64,000 nt of DNA, taken from Pampus argenteus (Eukaryota; Chordata; Actinopteri; Scombriformes; Stromateidae). Of this stretch, positions 21,684 to 34,264 are shown in pieces. A model generated the notes under the pieces. It worked only from the letters and a program-made list of their open reading frames with translations, was not told the origin of the DNA and did no database searches. The stretch covers positions 16,450,001 through 16,514,000 of the forward strand of contig CM072880.1 in NCBI GenBank assembly GCA_036937835.1, written 5' to 3'. The translations under genes and the position numbers were made by a program. How positions within the stretch are numbered: position 1 is the stretch's first letter; each line of letters starts with the position of its first letter.

Positions 21684-24465
21684 GGCAACTGGTTATTGGA
21701 AAGATAAGCATATTGGATATATATTATCAACTCTTGTATTGCTATTGCCTATTATTATTTACTTTTTGAAGTGCATTTCTATTAAAAATCGAGATGCTTG
21801 AGTTTGAGAGGAGAAGCTCAAACATCAGTTAAGGTGGTGAGGCTTTTACAAACTGTCATAGTCCAACACAAACATTTAGTTTTCATTCATTGACAAAACA
21901 TAAATGTAATAAAGGTTGACAGTTCAAATGTTACTGTTTTAGTCTTTTATTGTGTGTGTGTATATGTTTTTGAACACTACATTCTAGTTGGGGTGCTGAG
22001 CACCTTGTTTCCAGCCAAGTAGCAATACAATAATACACCACTGCTGGCTGCTAGATGTTTCATCACCAAAGGTTGAATGTTAACTGACTGCAATATCTGC
22101 TGTGTAAGTTTTCTAATGTTAGTCCAAGTGTGCAATGCTCAGTGTTTCCAGTAAACTGGTGTTAGTTTGGGTCTGTGGTAGTGAGAGTCAGAAAGGAAAC
22201 AGTGGAGTGGAAGTATTTGGTCCTCATAACTTTAGGTTTACACCTCTTGGGTCATCAAAATAAAACCAGGACCAGAACTTGAATAACAGAACAATGTATC
22301 ATCTTTTCCCTTGGTCTGGACCAAATGAACCAAACTACAGGTTTGACATATCTAATCCATATAATATTTAACTATACCACAACTGCCATGCACAGTTGCT
22401 GTATAAAGACAGAATTTGAAATTGTTAACATTGAATGTAACTTGTATGGGAACAGAGTTAATAAAGCGATGATGCGTGAAGATCCAATCATTGAATTTCT
22501 TGATTGAATTTTGCTCATGACTTTACTTTCTGTTGTACAGTGGTGAATCATGTTATGTGTAATTGACATCAGGTCCAATGCCTAATCACGAGTTTTGACT
22601 TTTAAAGCAAGTTTTGACGCTTAAAATAAGACAAGTTTGTAATAGTTGATGGGTTTTGCGGAACAGAATACTCATTAACATTCAGATTATTACTACAGAG
22701 AGGCTTGGGAACCATCACATACATTGCTTTCCACTTGAGAAATCCCTGAAATTGTAGCATTGGAGAAAAAAAATATCAAACATCCATAACTGATTATATT
22801 TGCACTCTCGCGGTAGAAATATTGTCAACACTGAAGAGAAAAGAAAGCAGAAAAGTGGAGAGCAGAGTCAAGTACTTCAGCCCTGCATTTCACCCTCTCC
22901 TCCCTCCCCCCACCCCCTTCCCTCCATCAGGGTAAATTGCTTTTTGCTTTTTCCCTGTCGTCGCTCAGCGTAATCCTCCCTGTTGTCTTAATATCAAGTA
23001 GAGAGAGGGCGAGATAATGGAGCAACAGGGGAGATGGGGGCAGCGTGGCCCTGAAGACTGTCCTCTAGGGAAATAGCACTCCCCCTCCGCCCCTCCTCTC
23101 CATCCAATACATTTACTTCCCGTACATAATAGCTCTCATATACATAACAAAAGCTAACACACCGGAGGAGAAGTCCAAATGCTTCTGTAATGGATGTGTA
23201 GCGAGGTATTAGGTGGCACTGAATCAACCCTCTGCTGCACTTTTACAAAAGGCAGTGCACTGACCATACTGCTGACTGATGCTGTTGTTAAACTGTGTTT
23301 TTGTTGTCATTGTTGTCCTCATTGGTACTCGTGTGTGATGTAAAGTGCTTGTCAGAGGATGGCAACAAAGCCAGCGAAGGTATAAGGCTGCTGTATAGAA
23401 GATTGTATGCGATTCTTTCTCTACTCTGTTGCCATGTGTTGGTTTAACCGTCTTTCTTGCCAAAACATATGTAAAAAAAACGTGACTGAAACTATTCAAG
23501 ATAGTATTTTGTCTCTTAAGTACACTAAACCTCGGTTGTATGTGCTTTCAGATAACTATTTAATTGCTTTGTTCTCTCTCATATTGTTACGATATTAGAA
23601 TGGACCAAACGTGTCTGGAATCTTAAATTTACAGCTCACTATTACACTAATAACATGATAACTAATAACTAATAACGTGAACAATGATTCTGTTCCATTC
23701 AGGTGTCCCAGTAAGCCAAAGCCAATGAGCCAGCATGCAAATTATAAAAAACCCTGTAACATGCACATTGCAAACTGAATTCAGCAATAATCCATCTTAG
23801 ATGTCTGCCATAAAAAAATGTCTGTTGAGTGTCTATCATACAGAGTGAGTGAGAGAGTGAACAAGTGTGAGCCCTTGCCCCCTGTGTGATGTCAGTGCTA
23901 ACCCTCCAACCTCTTCTTACACGTGCCCTAATCTACCAAACAAACAGCTGTGCTTTTGTTAAGTTTAATATTCAGCCATTCAGCGAGGTTTATGCATGTA
24001 AGACTGGGAGTAGGTGTGCAGTTGAGGGTCTAGCGTGACTGATGTCCAACAGAAGTTATTTTCACCTCATGATCTGATGTTGACAGTAGGGATTGTCTTA
24101 AAAGTGTACAGTTTAAACCAACTTTATTTTCATCTTCATATTTGCAGCATGGCCCAGTGATCTGTTATGGCCCTTTTTTTCCAATAGATTCCTCATTTTT
24201 CACACTTCAACCTCCAGTCTGAACAAAAATTTTGCTTTTCCAACTTGTTACAATGTTATGTTCTATTATTCATGTCTTTTTTGGAGGTTCAAATACAATG
24301 TCTTCGTATCTGGTCTGAATATAACATGATCCCCTTTTTGAAGATACAACACACTTCAACACTAGTCCTGTTAGGAATGTTTCTCTGAGATAATGTTAAT
24401 CCAAAGAGAAAAGGACCATTAGAAAAAAAAAAACAATTTTAATGTAAATCCTACACCTGTGTAGC
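21684..24465. other. Unannotated stretch
   Basis: No gene or clear element. A pyrimidine-rich patch lies at 22885-22925. The segment 23690-23760 has mixed composition of the kind seen in conserved non-coding DNA, but that cannot be tested here. Confidence 0.5.
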
Positions 24466-24830
24466 TTTTAAAAAAAATGTGTATAGCCCAGTATCACAAA
24501 TTACACATTTGCTTTAGGGGGTTTTACAATCTGCACAGCAAAACACTAAACAAATAAGGGAAAACTCCTTAAAAACCCTTAATGAGAGAAAACAAGGGAA
24601 CCCCCTCCCAGGATGGAATGGTATCCAATAGATATGTGTACAGAACCAAGAAAGCAACATAACAGACATGGATTTATAACATATATAATGAATACCATCA
24701 GGAGGACATCAAGTGACTTCCATTTGTTGCCAAACAGATAGGACCTGAGCCATGCTACCTCCAACACCATGGAGACCTGGAAGAGGACACACAAGAGGCA
24801 AGGACATCAGAGTCAAGAGGTGAGGCTGTC
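24466..24830 (+). mobile_element. High-copy teleost SINE-like repeat
   Basis: It begins TGTGTATAGCCCAGTATCAC and runs through blocks such as GGGTTTTACAATCTGCACAG, GAAAACTCC and CCCAGGATGGAATGG. From memory this is a very abundant dispersed repeat of perciform-type fish whose copies start 'TTTTATGTATAGCCCA...TCACAAAT'. A shorter relative lies at 40440-40502. I cannot assign it to a named SINE or LINE 3' end. Confidence 0.68.
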
Positions 24831-25220
24831 TCGTCATCAAATATAAGACGATACACACTTGCTCAAATGTAATTTCCAGAATACAATATTTTTTTATATT
24901 TGGGACAATTTAGTAATTGCAGTATATAGTCACAACATGATTTTCTAAGTTAGTTAAACGCACATATATATATATAATAATATAATATAAGGAGTATAAA
25001 TGGTAGTACAAAACACTCACTAAATACAAGCTTTACTGTGTAGCTTTACAACCATATGGTAGTGTTAAAGACTTTGGTTAATGTGTCCTGTCAGATCAGC
25101 AGTCAGTGTGACAGCATCAAGTTTGCATCCCGCTGCATGTGTTTGTGTGTCACTGTGTGCAAACAGTCACCCAGAGAACAGTGCTGCTGACCTGCAGCTC
25201 CCACTTAAGTCTGTACAAGG
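24831..25220. other. Short unannotated AT-rich stretch
   Basis: A (TA)-rich patch lies at about 24962-24990. Nothing else is recognised. Confidence 0.5.
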
Positions 25221-25223
25221 ACA

Positions 25224-25490
25224 ACACACACACACAAGCGCAAACACACACACACACACACACACACGGTGGGTTTCCATCTCTTCAGGGAACATTACAT
25301 TGACTCTAGTATTCACTTGATACATTCGTACCTATCTAGGACCTTAACATAACCCTAAATTTAAACCACGTGTTCACCCTAAAGTCAATGATTTACATTA
25401 AAGAGACTTGCTTTTTCTACCATTAGGGGGCGAGTCCCCACAATGTAAGTAATACCTGGACCAACTACACACACACACACACACACAGCA
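25224..25490 (+). repeat. (CA)n-bounded dispersed repeat, copy 1
   Basis: A (CA)n tract is followed by GGTGGGTTTCCATC, then ACATTACATTGACT, CTTAACATAACCCTAAA and GAGTCCCCACAATGTAAGTA, and closes with a second (CA)n tract. A related copy with the same order of blocks is at 57905-58105. The family is common in fish and is often associated with CA microsatellites. Its mechanism of spread is unclear to me. Confidence 0.7.
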
Positions 25491-26424
25491 GGACCACAGT
25501 GCAGTTGGGTCAGGTCTCAAGGATAGTGAGTGAAACCCCTGCTTAAAATGAGATCCACTGTCTGCATACCAATATAATGGCCTCAGGGCTCACTGTGGGT
25601 GTGTGTGTGTGTGTGTGCGTGCGTGCGCATGTGTGTGTTCTTACTTTACAGTATAGGAGACTGCCCAAAGAGAAGAGAAAACTATTGATGTGTGATTTAG
25701 AAGAAGTCAGTAGATGCCTGTGGTTAAAGTGGCATCCAGTATCCCTCAGGGGGCCCTGAGGGTGTCAGAGATAGGTGAGGGAGGGGTGGGGCTGCAGGTG
25801 TTGGTGCTGCAGTTACTGGTGAGGACACATGCTAAAGCCAATGACACAATATAGCTTGACCTCAAGTATGATGTTTCTTTTTATCATTTTCAACACAATG
25901 CTTTTTGTAATAATGCTTTGTAATAAACATTTGATACAGTGTTGGGTTGTGATAAAAACAACAAGGACAGTGACAGTTACATTTAAAGATGTATCCACTC
26001 TGCTGACACAAGACAGGACTGATTCCACATATGGTCAGTTAATGAAAGCTCATACATTTCCTCTTTTCAGAAGGCCTGTTGGCTTTGTGTCAAGGTTTTC
26101 ATTCTGCGTCTGTTATAATATATCTAGCGCTTAGTCAGAAATCACAGAATCATAGTCACACACAGTTCATTCTTTCCAGAAACAGTAGTTTAAATGAATA
26201 CATCTTAACTGATTAACATTCACCTTTTTCCAAAAATGGGGCTGGAAAACTGGGACCACAAAAATATACATAATAATAGACACAAAAGCAGTCAAACTCC
26301 TATTTCGGAGCACACACTGGGGTTATTTGCTCAACTAGTTTGGTACCTTGATGACTCAACATGCGCCACAAACGTTTTTGTATGCAAAACAGTCAAATCA
26401 AACAGATTTAGACAACAATAATAA

Positions 26425-26456
<32 letters not shown>

Positions 26457-27288
26457 GAGGTAAAATCTCGTCAGGATTCAGTCAGTGCAGCATGATGGGT
26501 GTAGCAAATATGATTGGCCACATTTAATGCATGATAATGTAGTTTTTCTGACCCCTAGCCCAAGCATGGCCACACATATGCTAAAAGTGTGGACATGCAG
26601 GTGTACTGTGTCTCTGTGGTTGATAAGGTTGTTGATTTTTCGTTGAGGTATCGCTCGCGATCATATTTCGGCTTGAACATGTATGGATAGATTTTTGAGT
26701 AAGCCTCTAGAGTGGCTTCCAGAAGCTAACCAATCAGAAGACAGCGGGCTACTACACAACCACACTGACAGAGCTGTATTTCATATTCCATTCAGGGGTA
26801 TATTATTTTCCATTATACTGACGACTGGTATATGACAGTGTTAGTTTTATTAGTTAACATTATCCATAGAAACAATACTTGAATATCTCCCACCACCTGT
26901 CTAAACCTAAATCAAACAAATTTAACAAAATAATTTAAGAAGTTAACAAAACTTTAAACTCAATATAATCACCCCCATACTTGGTTTAAGACATGACATA
27001 ACTGATGATGTAAACAAGGGCTTCAATTCAGGATGTGTTCTGTTCCCGCTTTCTTTTAACTCGTACGGTGGGTAAGTTGGAACAAAGTAACGCTACATTA
27101 ATGTGAGCTTATCAACTACCCTCAAATGTGCAATCTGATTCTGTTCTCATCTGTTAATATGAACATTATCAGTACTGTATATGATTTATATTTGTTTACT
27201 TCCTCAGTGCATGGCATGGTAAAGATCGTGTAAAGATGCAACATCTTTCTCTTTCTTTTCTGACCTTTTTGTGAGCAACAGGCAGCAG
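25491..27288. other. Unannotated stretch with microsatellites
   Basis: A TG/CG-mixed tract lies at about 25598-25640 and an AATA-rich tract at about 26417-26450. The segment 26640-26775 contains GCTTGAACATGTATGGATAG, similar to part of the element at 12.4 kb, and may be another repeat copy. No gene was recognised. Confidence 0.5.
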
Positions 27289-27290
27289 CG

Positions 27291-27320
<30 letters not shown>
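27289..27320. repeat. (CA)n microsatellite
   Basis: About 16 CA units, seen directly. Confidence 0.9.
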
Positions 27321-27322
<2 letters not shown>

Positions 27323-28625
27323 CAGCCATGTCAGTGTCACCTGGTCATTCCCTGTTCTTCAATTTCCATTCTTTCTTTTTCTGTCTTCCCCCTAGTCTCA
27401 CCCATATACTCTGTCTAAACATAAAACATGCGTGTGTTTGCTCATCTTTTAGTTGAAAGTGAAAGAGAAATGAATCAAGATAGATTCCTGATGCAATATC
27501 CTGCCACAGAACTGTGTGATGTTCGGGATGAATAAACTACTGAAGGCTCCTTTATAGACAAATATCTCCAATACAATAGGTGTATTGTTTTTCACTTCCA
27601 GCTAAAAAAAAAAAGGTTGCAAAATGTGCTTCCTGGAACAATTTTCTCACATCGACCACACATCATAAAATGTGAGTGAAGTGTTTTTAGAATACAGGAT
27701 GGTGGTAATATTTTCAGGGTGTTTGAGGTTTTAATATGCCAGATCCGTCCTGCCCACTGCTGCTGATTGAGAGGAGCTCTCTGGTGCTTTAAAGCAAAAT
27801 AACTGCTCTGCCGAGGGTACTGTCCATATTTTTAAAATTCTGCAAGAGCATGATTTGGAGTGTTTCACAGTCATTATCACTGACCTTACCGGTTTGAACC
27901 TCTCCAGGCTTTAGATTGGTGGAAAAGGCTTCAAGTCACAGCACACCAGGAGGTTGATTTTATGTTGCGGACTGATTTCATACTCAGTGGAAATTTGATC
28001 AAATAGTCGCGTGTTGGACTATACAAAGCAGCTTCTCTGCATTGTTACAAGTTTTATTATTTTTTTCAACTTTTCTACAGTTTTTGTGGTTAAATGGTAT
28101 ATAATATGATATATGATAGATATGGATCTGATCTTAAAGCTGGATCTGTATTTGGATTTCATCGTTGAAGCAGCAATGTTCTGCATTACATCTGTACAAT
28201 AAAAGCATTTTCACTCTTAGATTAAGGACATGCACAGCTATCTGTTGCTGGACATTGTTTTTACTGGTGATAATTAACAAAGGTCTTTTTTGTGTTCCTT
28301 CTTATAGTCTGTATTTTGTAATTAAAAACATGCTTCTTCTATTAGAAATGTATGAATTTACAAATGTATCAATCAGTGGATACCAGCACATAGAATCCAA
28401 AATAGATAAAAAGTCCTTCCCGTTGCGTTGGACCACCATGTGACCTTATTTCAAAATACATACATATGATAGTCAACAACCAAAGACGGAAGACATATTT
28501 TGATCCCATTTGAATTGTGCCATGAATTACACATATGGTGTTTGTCAATGTGAAAAGATCATTTTGCCAGTTTGTTGTGAAACTGTTTAAGTATGTGAAA
28601 GTATGTGAAAATATTAACTTTGAGA
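27321..28625. other. Unannotated AT-rich stretch
   Basis: No gene was recognised. It leads into the sharply GC-richer RPL41-derived segment. Confidence 0.5.
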
Positions 28626-28639
28626 AACTTCTCCGCGCG

Positions 28640-28714
28640 ATGAGAGCCGAGTGGAGGAAGAAGCGTATGCGCAGGCTGAAGCGTAGATGATGGAAGATGA
28701 GGCGGAGGTCAAAG
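28640..28714 (+). pseudogene. rpl41: RPL41 processed pseudogene (eL41)
   Basis: The plus strand encodes a copy of ribosomal protein eL41, the 25-residue basic peptide of the large subunit. It opens MRAEWRKKRMRRLKRR, then a TGA stop at 28688-28690, then in the same frame WKMRRRSK. This matches the well-known vertebrate peptide at nearly every position. The differences are K4E, a premature stop, and an arginine changed to tryptophan. The normal stop codon after the final lysine is also lost (TGC). The coding sequence is uninterrupted, whereas the vertebrate gene, as I remember it, has introns, so this looks like a retrocopy. The segment after it, to AATAAA at 28969-28974, looks like retained 3' UTR. 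No poly(A) tail or target duplication remains. Confidence 0.88.
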
Positions 28715-28990
28715 TGCGCCCTCATCCCCGCCGGCTGTGATCCTGTCAGAGCCTCTTCAGATGACTGACACATGTAGCTGAAGTGGAGCCTCATCAGCAA
28801 AACTAAGACCACACTCTTGACTTCAGATGACCGCGTTTCTCACAGAGCCAGCTGACAAAGATGGCAACGACGCTGGACGGATCTCTGAATATCTAAACTA
28901 CAGCTGTCTAGTTCATGGACCATACATCGCATCTCGTTTACCAACAACTGTCATATGGTGTATTGAACAATAAATGTTTGTGTGTTTTAT
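28715..28990 (+). pseudogene. rpl41: Probable 3' UTR of RPL41 retrocopy
   Basis: GC-richer sequence directly continues the dead coding region and ends shortly after a canonical AATAAA at 28969-28974. Its length of about 275 bases and its polyadenylation signal suit the 3' UTR of a fish rpl41 message. I infer this from position and composition, not from an alignment. Confidence 0.55.
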
Positions 28991-31900
28991 CCGTGTTTCG
29001 TACCAGGATGTAGTCACACAAGCAACAGGTCTCAGCTCGTTCTTTCGCTTTTTTCGGGTGATAAAAGGATAAGATACATGTGTGCATGGAACATACTAAT
29101 CACATCATACTAAATACTAAACATCACGTGTAATTTTTGACACAATTCAAATGATTTGACTTTAGCTGTTGACTGTCATATGTATCCGGGTCCCATAGGG
29201 GACGGCAGAAGGGGAGAGACTTCGCCTCTCAATACATAGTGATGATGGAAAATTCACAAGAATGATGGGTTTAGTTAACGTGTCAAATTGTTTAGCTCCG
29301 GCTCCGGCCGTCAGCTCCATGTGTTATGATAAAATTATGAACTTAAATGTAGAGTTTCCTTTGTGTTCAGAAGAATTGGTGCATTATTATGCCTGTTATA
29401 GCAAATAAAGATGACAGAGGACTATACACACTCAATGACAAGAAAGAGATTTTATAGGATGTCCTGTCCCATCCTGTTGTGTTAATAGTTAATAGTGAGC
29501 CGTGTCTCTCTGAGAGGCGTTTATCTGCAGGTGTCCCCGCTCAGCTTGGCTGTCAAGTGTCACAGCAGCAGAAAGGAAAGGAGCAGAGGAAGTTACTGTC
29601 AACTGAACCTGAACAAAGTCAAAAGGTGCTGGGACAAAGGTGAGAGGGGGAGAGATGTGTGTGATGGAGAGTGCTGTTGCTGAAGATCAATAAAACAAGT
29701 GCATATCTTATCATTTTTTTGTTTGTTAATAAATGTATGAAGTATGAATACGTGGTTGGTGGGGTAGTCTTTTGGGATGAAGCCAATTTAACTTTTTTTT
29801 TGTCAAGGAAATCTAGCATTCTTTTTTATGCTTTTATTTATTTTGTATTTAGAATACTACAGAATAATTTCCCTGGACAACTGCTGCCACAGATGCCACA
29901 GTAGTTAGCGGGGTCTGATTTGTCCCCACTCTTATGAATGAGACCTTTGCACCAGATTTCAGGAAAACATCCTGACTCTAAACTTCAGCGCTGTTCCCTG
30001 CATCTCTGCACTGCTGCATTTGAGTATATTATATTTTGTAATTCTGTCTGGACCACACGCTTCCCCTTGCCTGAAGAGATTTCGTCTGTGTAGTCAAGTA
30101 ATTGGGAAATCAAAAGAGGTTTTGGTTGTCTCTAATTGTTTCTTCGAATGTTTTGAGTTTTTCCTTTTATAATGAATATCTGTACTACTGTAGATGAGTT
30201 GCAAAAATGGAACTCATCTACAATAGCAATGACCCATACACTGAGGAAATGCACATACACATTCATAGTTGTCTTATTTTTTTATCTGAAAATATTAGAT
30301 CAGGCTGTGTACATACATATATTAAGTGTATTACTTAATATTTCATTCCTGTCGATCCAAATCAGAATTAAAAGTCTTGAAAAACTTTAACAGGAGAACA
30401 TTTCTTATGGTATGTAACATTTTAGCATCGCGACAGAGCCACATATTGATGCCAGTGATACCAGTACAGTACTTCTTCTTTCCTCTCATGTGTCCACTAG
30501 CTCCTAAGACCCAACCTACACACATCCACCTCCAGTGATTAACAGTAAATTGATTTCACACTCCAGTAATGCCCACACTGGGCTATAACCGGAACTGGAA
30601 GCAACTGTAGGTCACACAAATTAATTACCGCAATTAACTTCCAGACAGTTAGGGATGTGGAGAAAGAGAGACTTGGTGCAGTTAAAATAAGACCAGAATT
30701 TGCTCTCACACACTGTTTGCATCCAACAGACCCCCACTGTAGCAACTTATCACTACCACAGGAGGTTATTATATTTTGGATCATCACACACAGCCACACT
30801 CATAAACCAAACACTTCATTTACAGTGTGACGTGGTGACAATACTAAAAGGAATGATAGGGCAGTGTTATGAGGAAGCGGTTAGCCGCACTGAGGAGAAA
30901 GTTGCCTGTTGCTGTCCGTCTTTTTTGTTTTCTTGTTTGAAGTCCATGTCGCTCTTTTGCTGAATCCAATGGGTAAATCATCCATTTGTTTTGGGGATTT
31001 ATTGGAGCATTTCCTGTGTTTTTGGCCTGCCGTTGACCTATTATTACATTTAATTTTGTATTGAGAGATATATATTATTGTTTGTCAGCCTGTGATATAT
31101 GTTTTGCTTTTGGGTGTGTTCCCTGGAAGGTCCAAGACAGGAGTGTGTTGCTTTATTGTGCTCCTTACTTGATTCCTGTGCACGGATGACTTAGTTAAAA
31201 AACACTGATAAATAAACAGTAGGTATAGAGCACACCTGTGATGTCTGGTGCTCTCATGTGCTATTTACCACTGACATGGCAGGATGTCATGTGGGTTGAA
31301 TATGTGTGTGTGTGTGTGTATGTATCTATAGCATCTATTCTAGGTCTGTGTGTCCTTCTTATAGTTATAATTATAGTTTAATGCTCACTGAAATGATGGC
31401 GGGGAATAAACATTGAGGCATTAGCGTTGACAGTAATTTAACGGGGGCATATCTACAGGCTACCACAGAGGCTGCCAGAAGGTATATCTCTACTCTGTAC
31501 CAATTTACTTTCACAACAACATTACTTTGAACAGACTACCAAAGAATTACAAGATGATATAATAACGTAAGTTTCATAGTTTCACAGTTTACTCACAGTC
31601 GTTGCTTTTTGAAAAAAAAAGAAGCATTCAATGGTTTTCTGCCTTTTCATCACGGGTACCGTGTCGGTAGGTTATGGGGTCCTGAACTTATGAGCTGTCC
31701 CATTGATGCCTGTCAAACTTGTTCTGGGTAACCATGACAACCAAGCTCGAGAATGGCAACGGTGTGCAGCCTGCGTACCTCAATAAACCTTAATGTTAAT
31801 TAGTCAAACAAAACAGCTTCATGATGGGTTGGTACACGCAACGCAAATAAATAAAGACTACAATTTTTTTTTACAATTTCAAAATCCCTTGCAAGGGGGC

Positions 31901-32079
31901 ACATGCCCATGCTACATGTCTGTTCACTGGTAATGGAAAGAAATAAAGAGAAAATAAAAATGTTTTCTAGACCCTGGACACATCCTACTGTTAACACCCC
32001 TTCCAGACCAGCCTCACTCTGCCTCATCTCCACTCTAGCATCCCTCATAGCATACACCACTCCAGTTGATGGCGCTTGT
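28991..32079. other. Unannotated stretch
   Basis: No intact gene. A short reading frame from about 28981 has CFVPGCSHTS and a downstream tryptophan, weakly recalling the start of a THAP zinc finger (see findings). A (TG)n tract lies near 31302-31319. Confidence 0.45.
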
Positions 32080-32345
32080 GATACTCGGACCTTGGGAAGG
32101 TAGGTCAATTGTTGACACTGGCGCCTCTTTCACTCTACTGAATCAGGACCTGTAGTTAAGGATGCATGACAACACACCTTGGATTATGGGTCTCTAGCTC
32201 AGACAAAGTCCTCCAAACAAAAAGGCAAGTGGGGCGCCATTCAATGAGTGTTTCGTGACATGACATGAGGTCGAGCATGAATCGTGGTGGCTGCTGGTGA
32301 AAACTGACCAGTAAGGCTTTGGGGAAATAAATAAATAAATAAAAA
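32080..32345 (+). pseudogene. Possible Gypsy retropepsin fragment
   Basis: The plus-strand frame around 32096-32154 reads PWEGRSIVDTGASFTLLNQDL, abbreviated here to its key part: IVDTGAS with the catalytic aspartate codon at 32114-32116. DTGAS followed by hydrophobic residues is the active-site signature of retroviral-type aspartic proteases, which cleave the element polyprotein. The frame stops right after DL. Sequence beyond it recalls the ANGK...VG..I region of fish Gypsy proteases, but in broken frames. With one strong motif only, the call is tentative. Confidence 0.5.
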
Positions 32346-34264
32346 CAAAACAAATGAAAATCCATGCAAGTCAATGGAGAAAAGAAGATGGAGGATGTTA
32401 AGAAGGGAGAACAAGAACATTTTTTTCAAAAGATATCCAAGCACACCCAAGCAAAAAAAACTAAAACATTCCACTCATTTAGAGTCACCCAAAAGTCATA
32501 ACTTTCATTCTTTGTTCTAATTTACAGGATGATCGGTTTAGTAGAATTTAAACACAATCACTGTATGATGTATAATTAAAGCACCATATAGCCTAATATG
32601 ACACATGTTTGATTTTCACCAGGGCAACACTAAAACTCAGTTCCCTGCTACCTACTACTAATACAAGCTGGAATGTAATTGTTTTACTGCCTGTTCTACA
32701 GTTAATCTAACATCCATATTACAGGCTGACCAGATGAGATGTTTTATTATTACTGGAAAATGTGGCATATGTCCAAATATTGATAAATCTTATTTGCTTT
32801 TTAAAAAACAAAAAACAAAAAAGTATTTACGTAACGTATTTAGAAGCACAGTAAAAAAAAAAAAAAAAAGGCTTTGATCCAACTTCAGCCATACACTATC
32901 ACAGACATAATTGACGACGCAGTCCCACTATTGACAAGAGACAAAGCACACATTTAGCTGGCCTATTTAGCCGGCCCACTGAGGCTTTCAGCCGCTCCCA
33001 CGCTGTTGATCAGTTGCTGTCACTGCATGCATCAGAGATGAGCCACCATAGCAGCAAGGCTATTTGAAATCAATGGGGTCATAACTGTGGCATAAATAGA
33101 TAGAAAATTGGACTGCTCGCTAGAGGCCAGAAGAGCATGTGGCCTACATCAATAGCTACTACCCCAAGTGGAAGAAGCAGCGCTCTCCAAGCTCAGGCTC
33201 CAAATTGAATTCCGTGGATAGATAGATGGGAAAATGAAAACATTGATAAACCTCAATGAGCTGCATGCAAGCTTCAAATATGTGATTTTTCTTTTTTTTT
33301 TCTTCTACAATCGGCACCATACATGGGGTATATCTGATGCTAGGACATTGGATTCTGTGTACTGTACACTGTGTTCTATTTGATAATATGAGTGGCACAG
33401 CTGGAAGATGATGGATCGTTGTTGTTATGAATGGCAGCGGTAATGCTCTGTGCCTGGGGAGCAGTTGGACGATGTGGAAACTCTAAACACCACAACAGCT
33501 ACGAGAACAGCAGGGATGATCACAATTGATTACATACAATCACCTCTTTACATGCAATTTGAAAATAGAAGAATGGGCTCCTGAATAATTTATCTCAGAA
33601 GCTGGCTTTACAGTAGACAAAATGTTGAGATATTTTCGCTTTCCCTCCAAATGTTTTATTCATCACTTTTATTCCGCAGCTGCAGTCATGGCTGCTTTGA
33701 TAAACTGAGTCAAGCTATACACTTTGTATGAAAGAGAGGTGAAGAGGTCTTTATACTGTTACTGCATGTGCATCCGTTTGGTTTAAGCCATGTTTAGATG
33801 TTTGTAGTTGGCACATATAATCAACCACCATCATTTCAAGTCAGAACGTTGTCTTCTTGAAAAGATGCCCATGTTCACAGACATTTCAGTCAGTGAACAT
33901 GGGCCTGAAAGTTGGTGCCTGAAGGTGAGAAATCATTAACAGGTAAATTCTGTAACAGTTTCGTAGATATTGAAAGGATTATTGATTTTATGGAAAAAAG
34001 AAAAAAGAAAACAATTGTACACCCAGCAACATTTTGGTGTGTTTAACAAATCATGTGGTAACATTTCACTTAATTCCATAATGAAGAAGTTCATATTATA
34101 TAAATATAAATATAAATATTGCACATAGGGATGTCTCACATCAGCAAAAGTCTGTTGTTTATGGTGATTAATCTCAGTTTGAATGGTGACATATTAAAGG
34201 AAAAACTTGCATAAATAAATGTATGGGATTCGATGGCTCTGCTATGCTTGCATGGTTTAAATCC
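32346..34264. other. Unannotated stretch; one perfect hairpin
   Basis: An AAAT-rich patch lies at 32323-32345. A perfect inverted repeat with 12-bp arms lies at 33867-33878 and 33893-33904. No gene was recognised. Confidence 0.5.
33867..33904. repeat. Perfect 12-bp inverted repeat
   Basis: GCCCATGTTCAC and GTGAACATGGGC are exact reverse complements separated by 14 bases. It could form a hairpin in RNA or a cruciform in DNA. No terminator or element context is seen. Confidence 0.85.

Noticed and set aside
28369..28812. 147-codon minus-strand open frame
   Set aside because: It runs antisense across the RPL41 retrocopy and has no recognisable domain.
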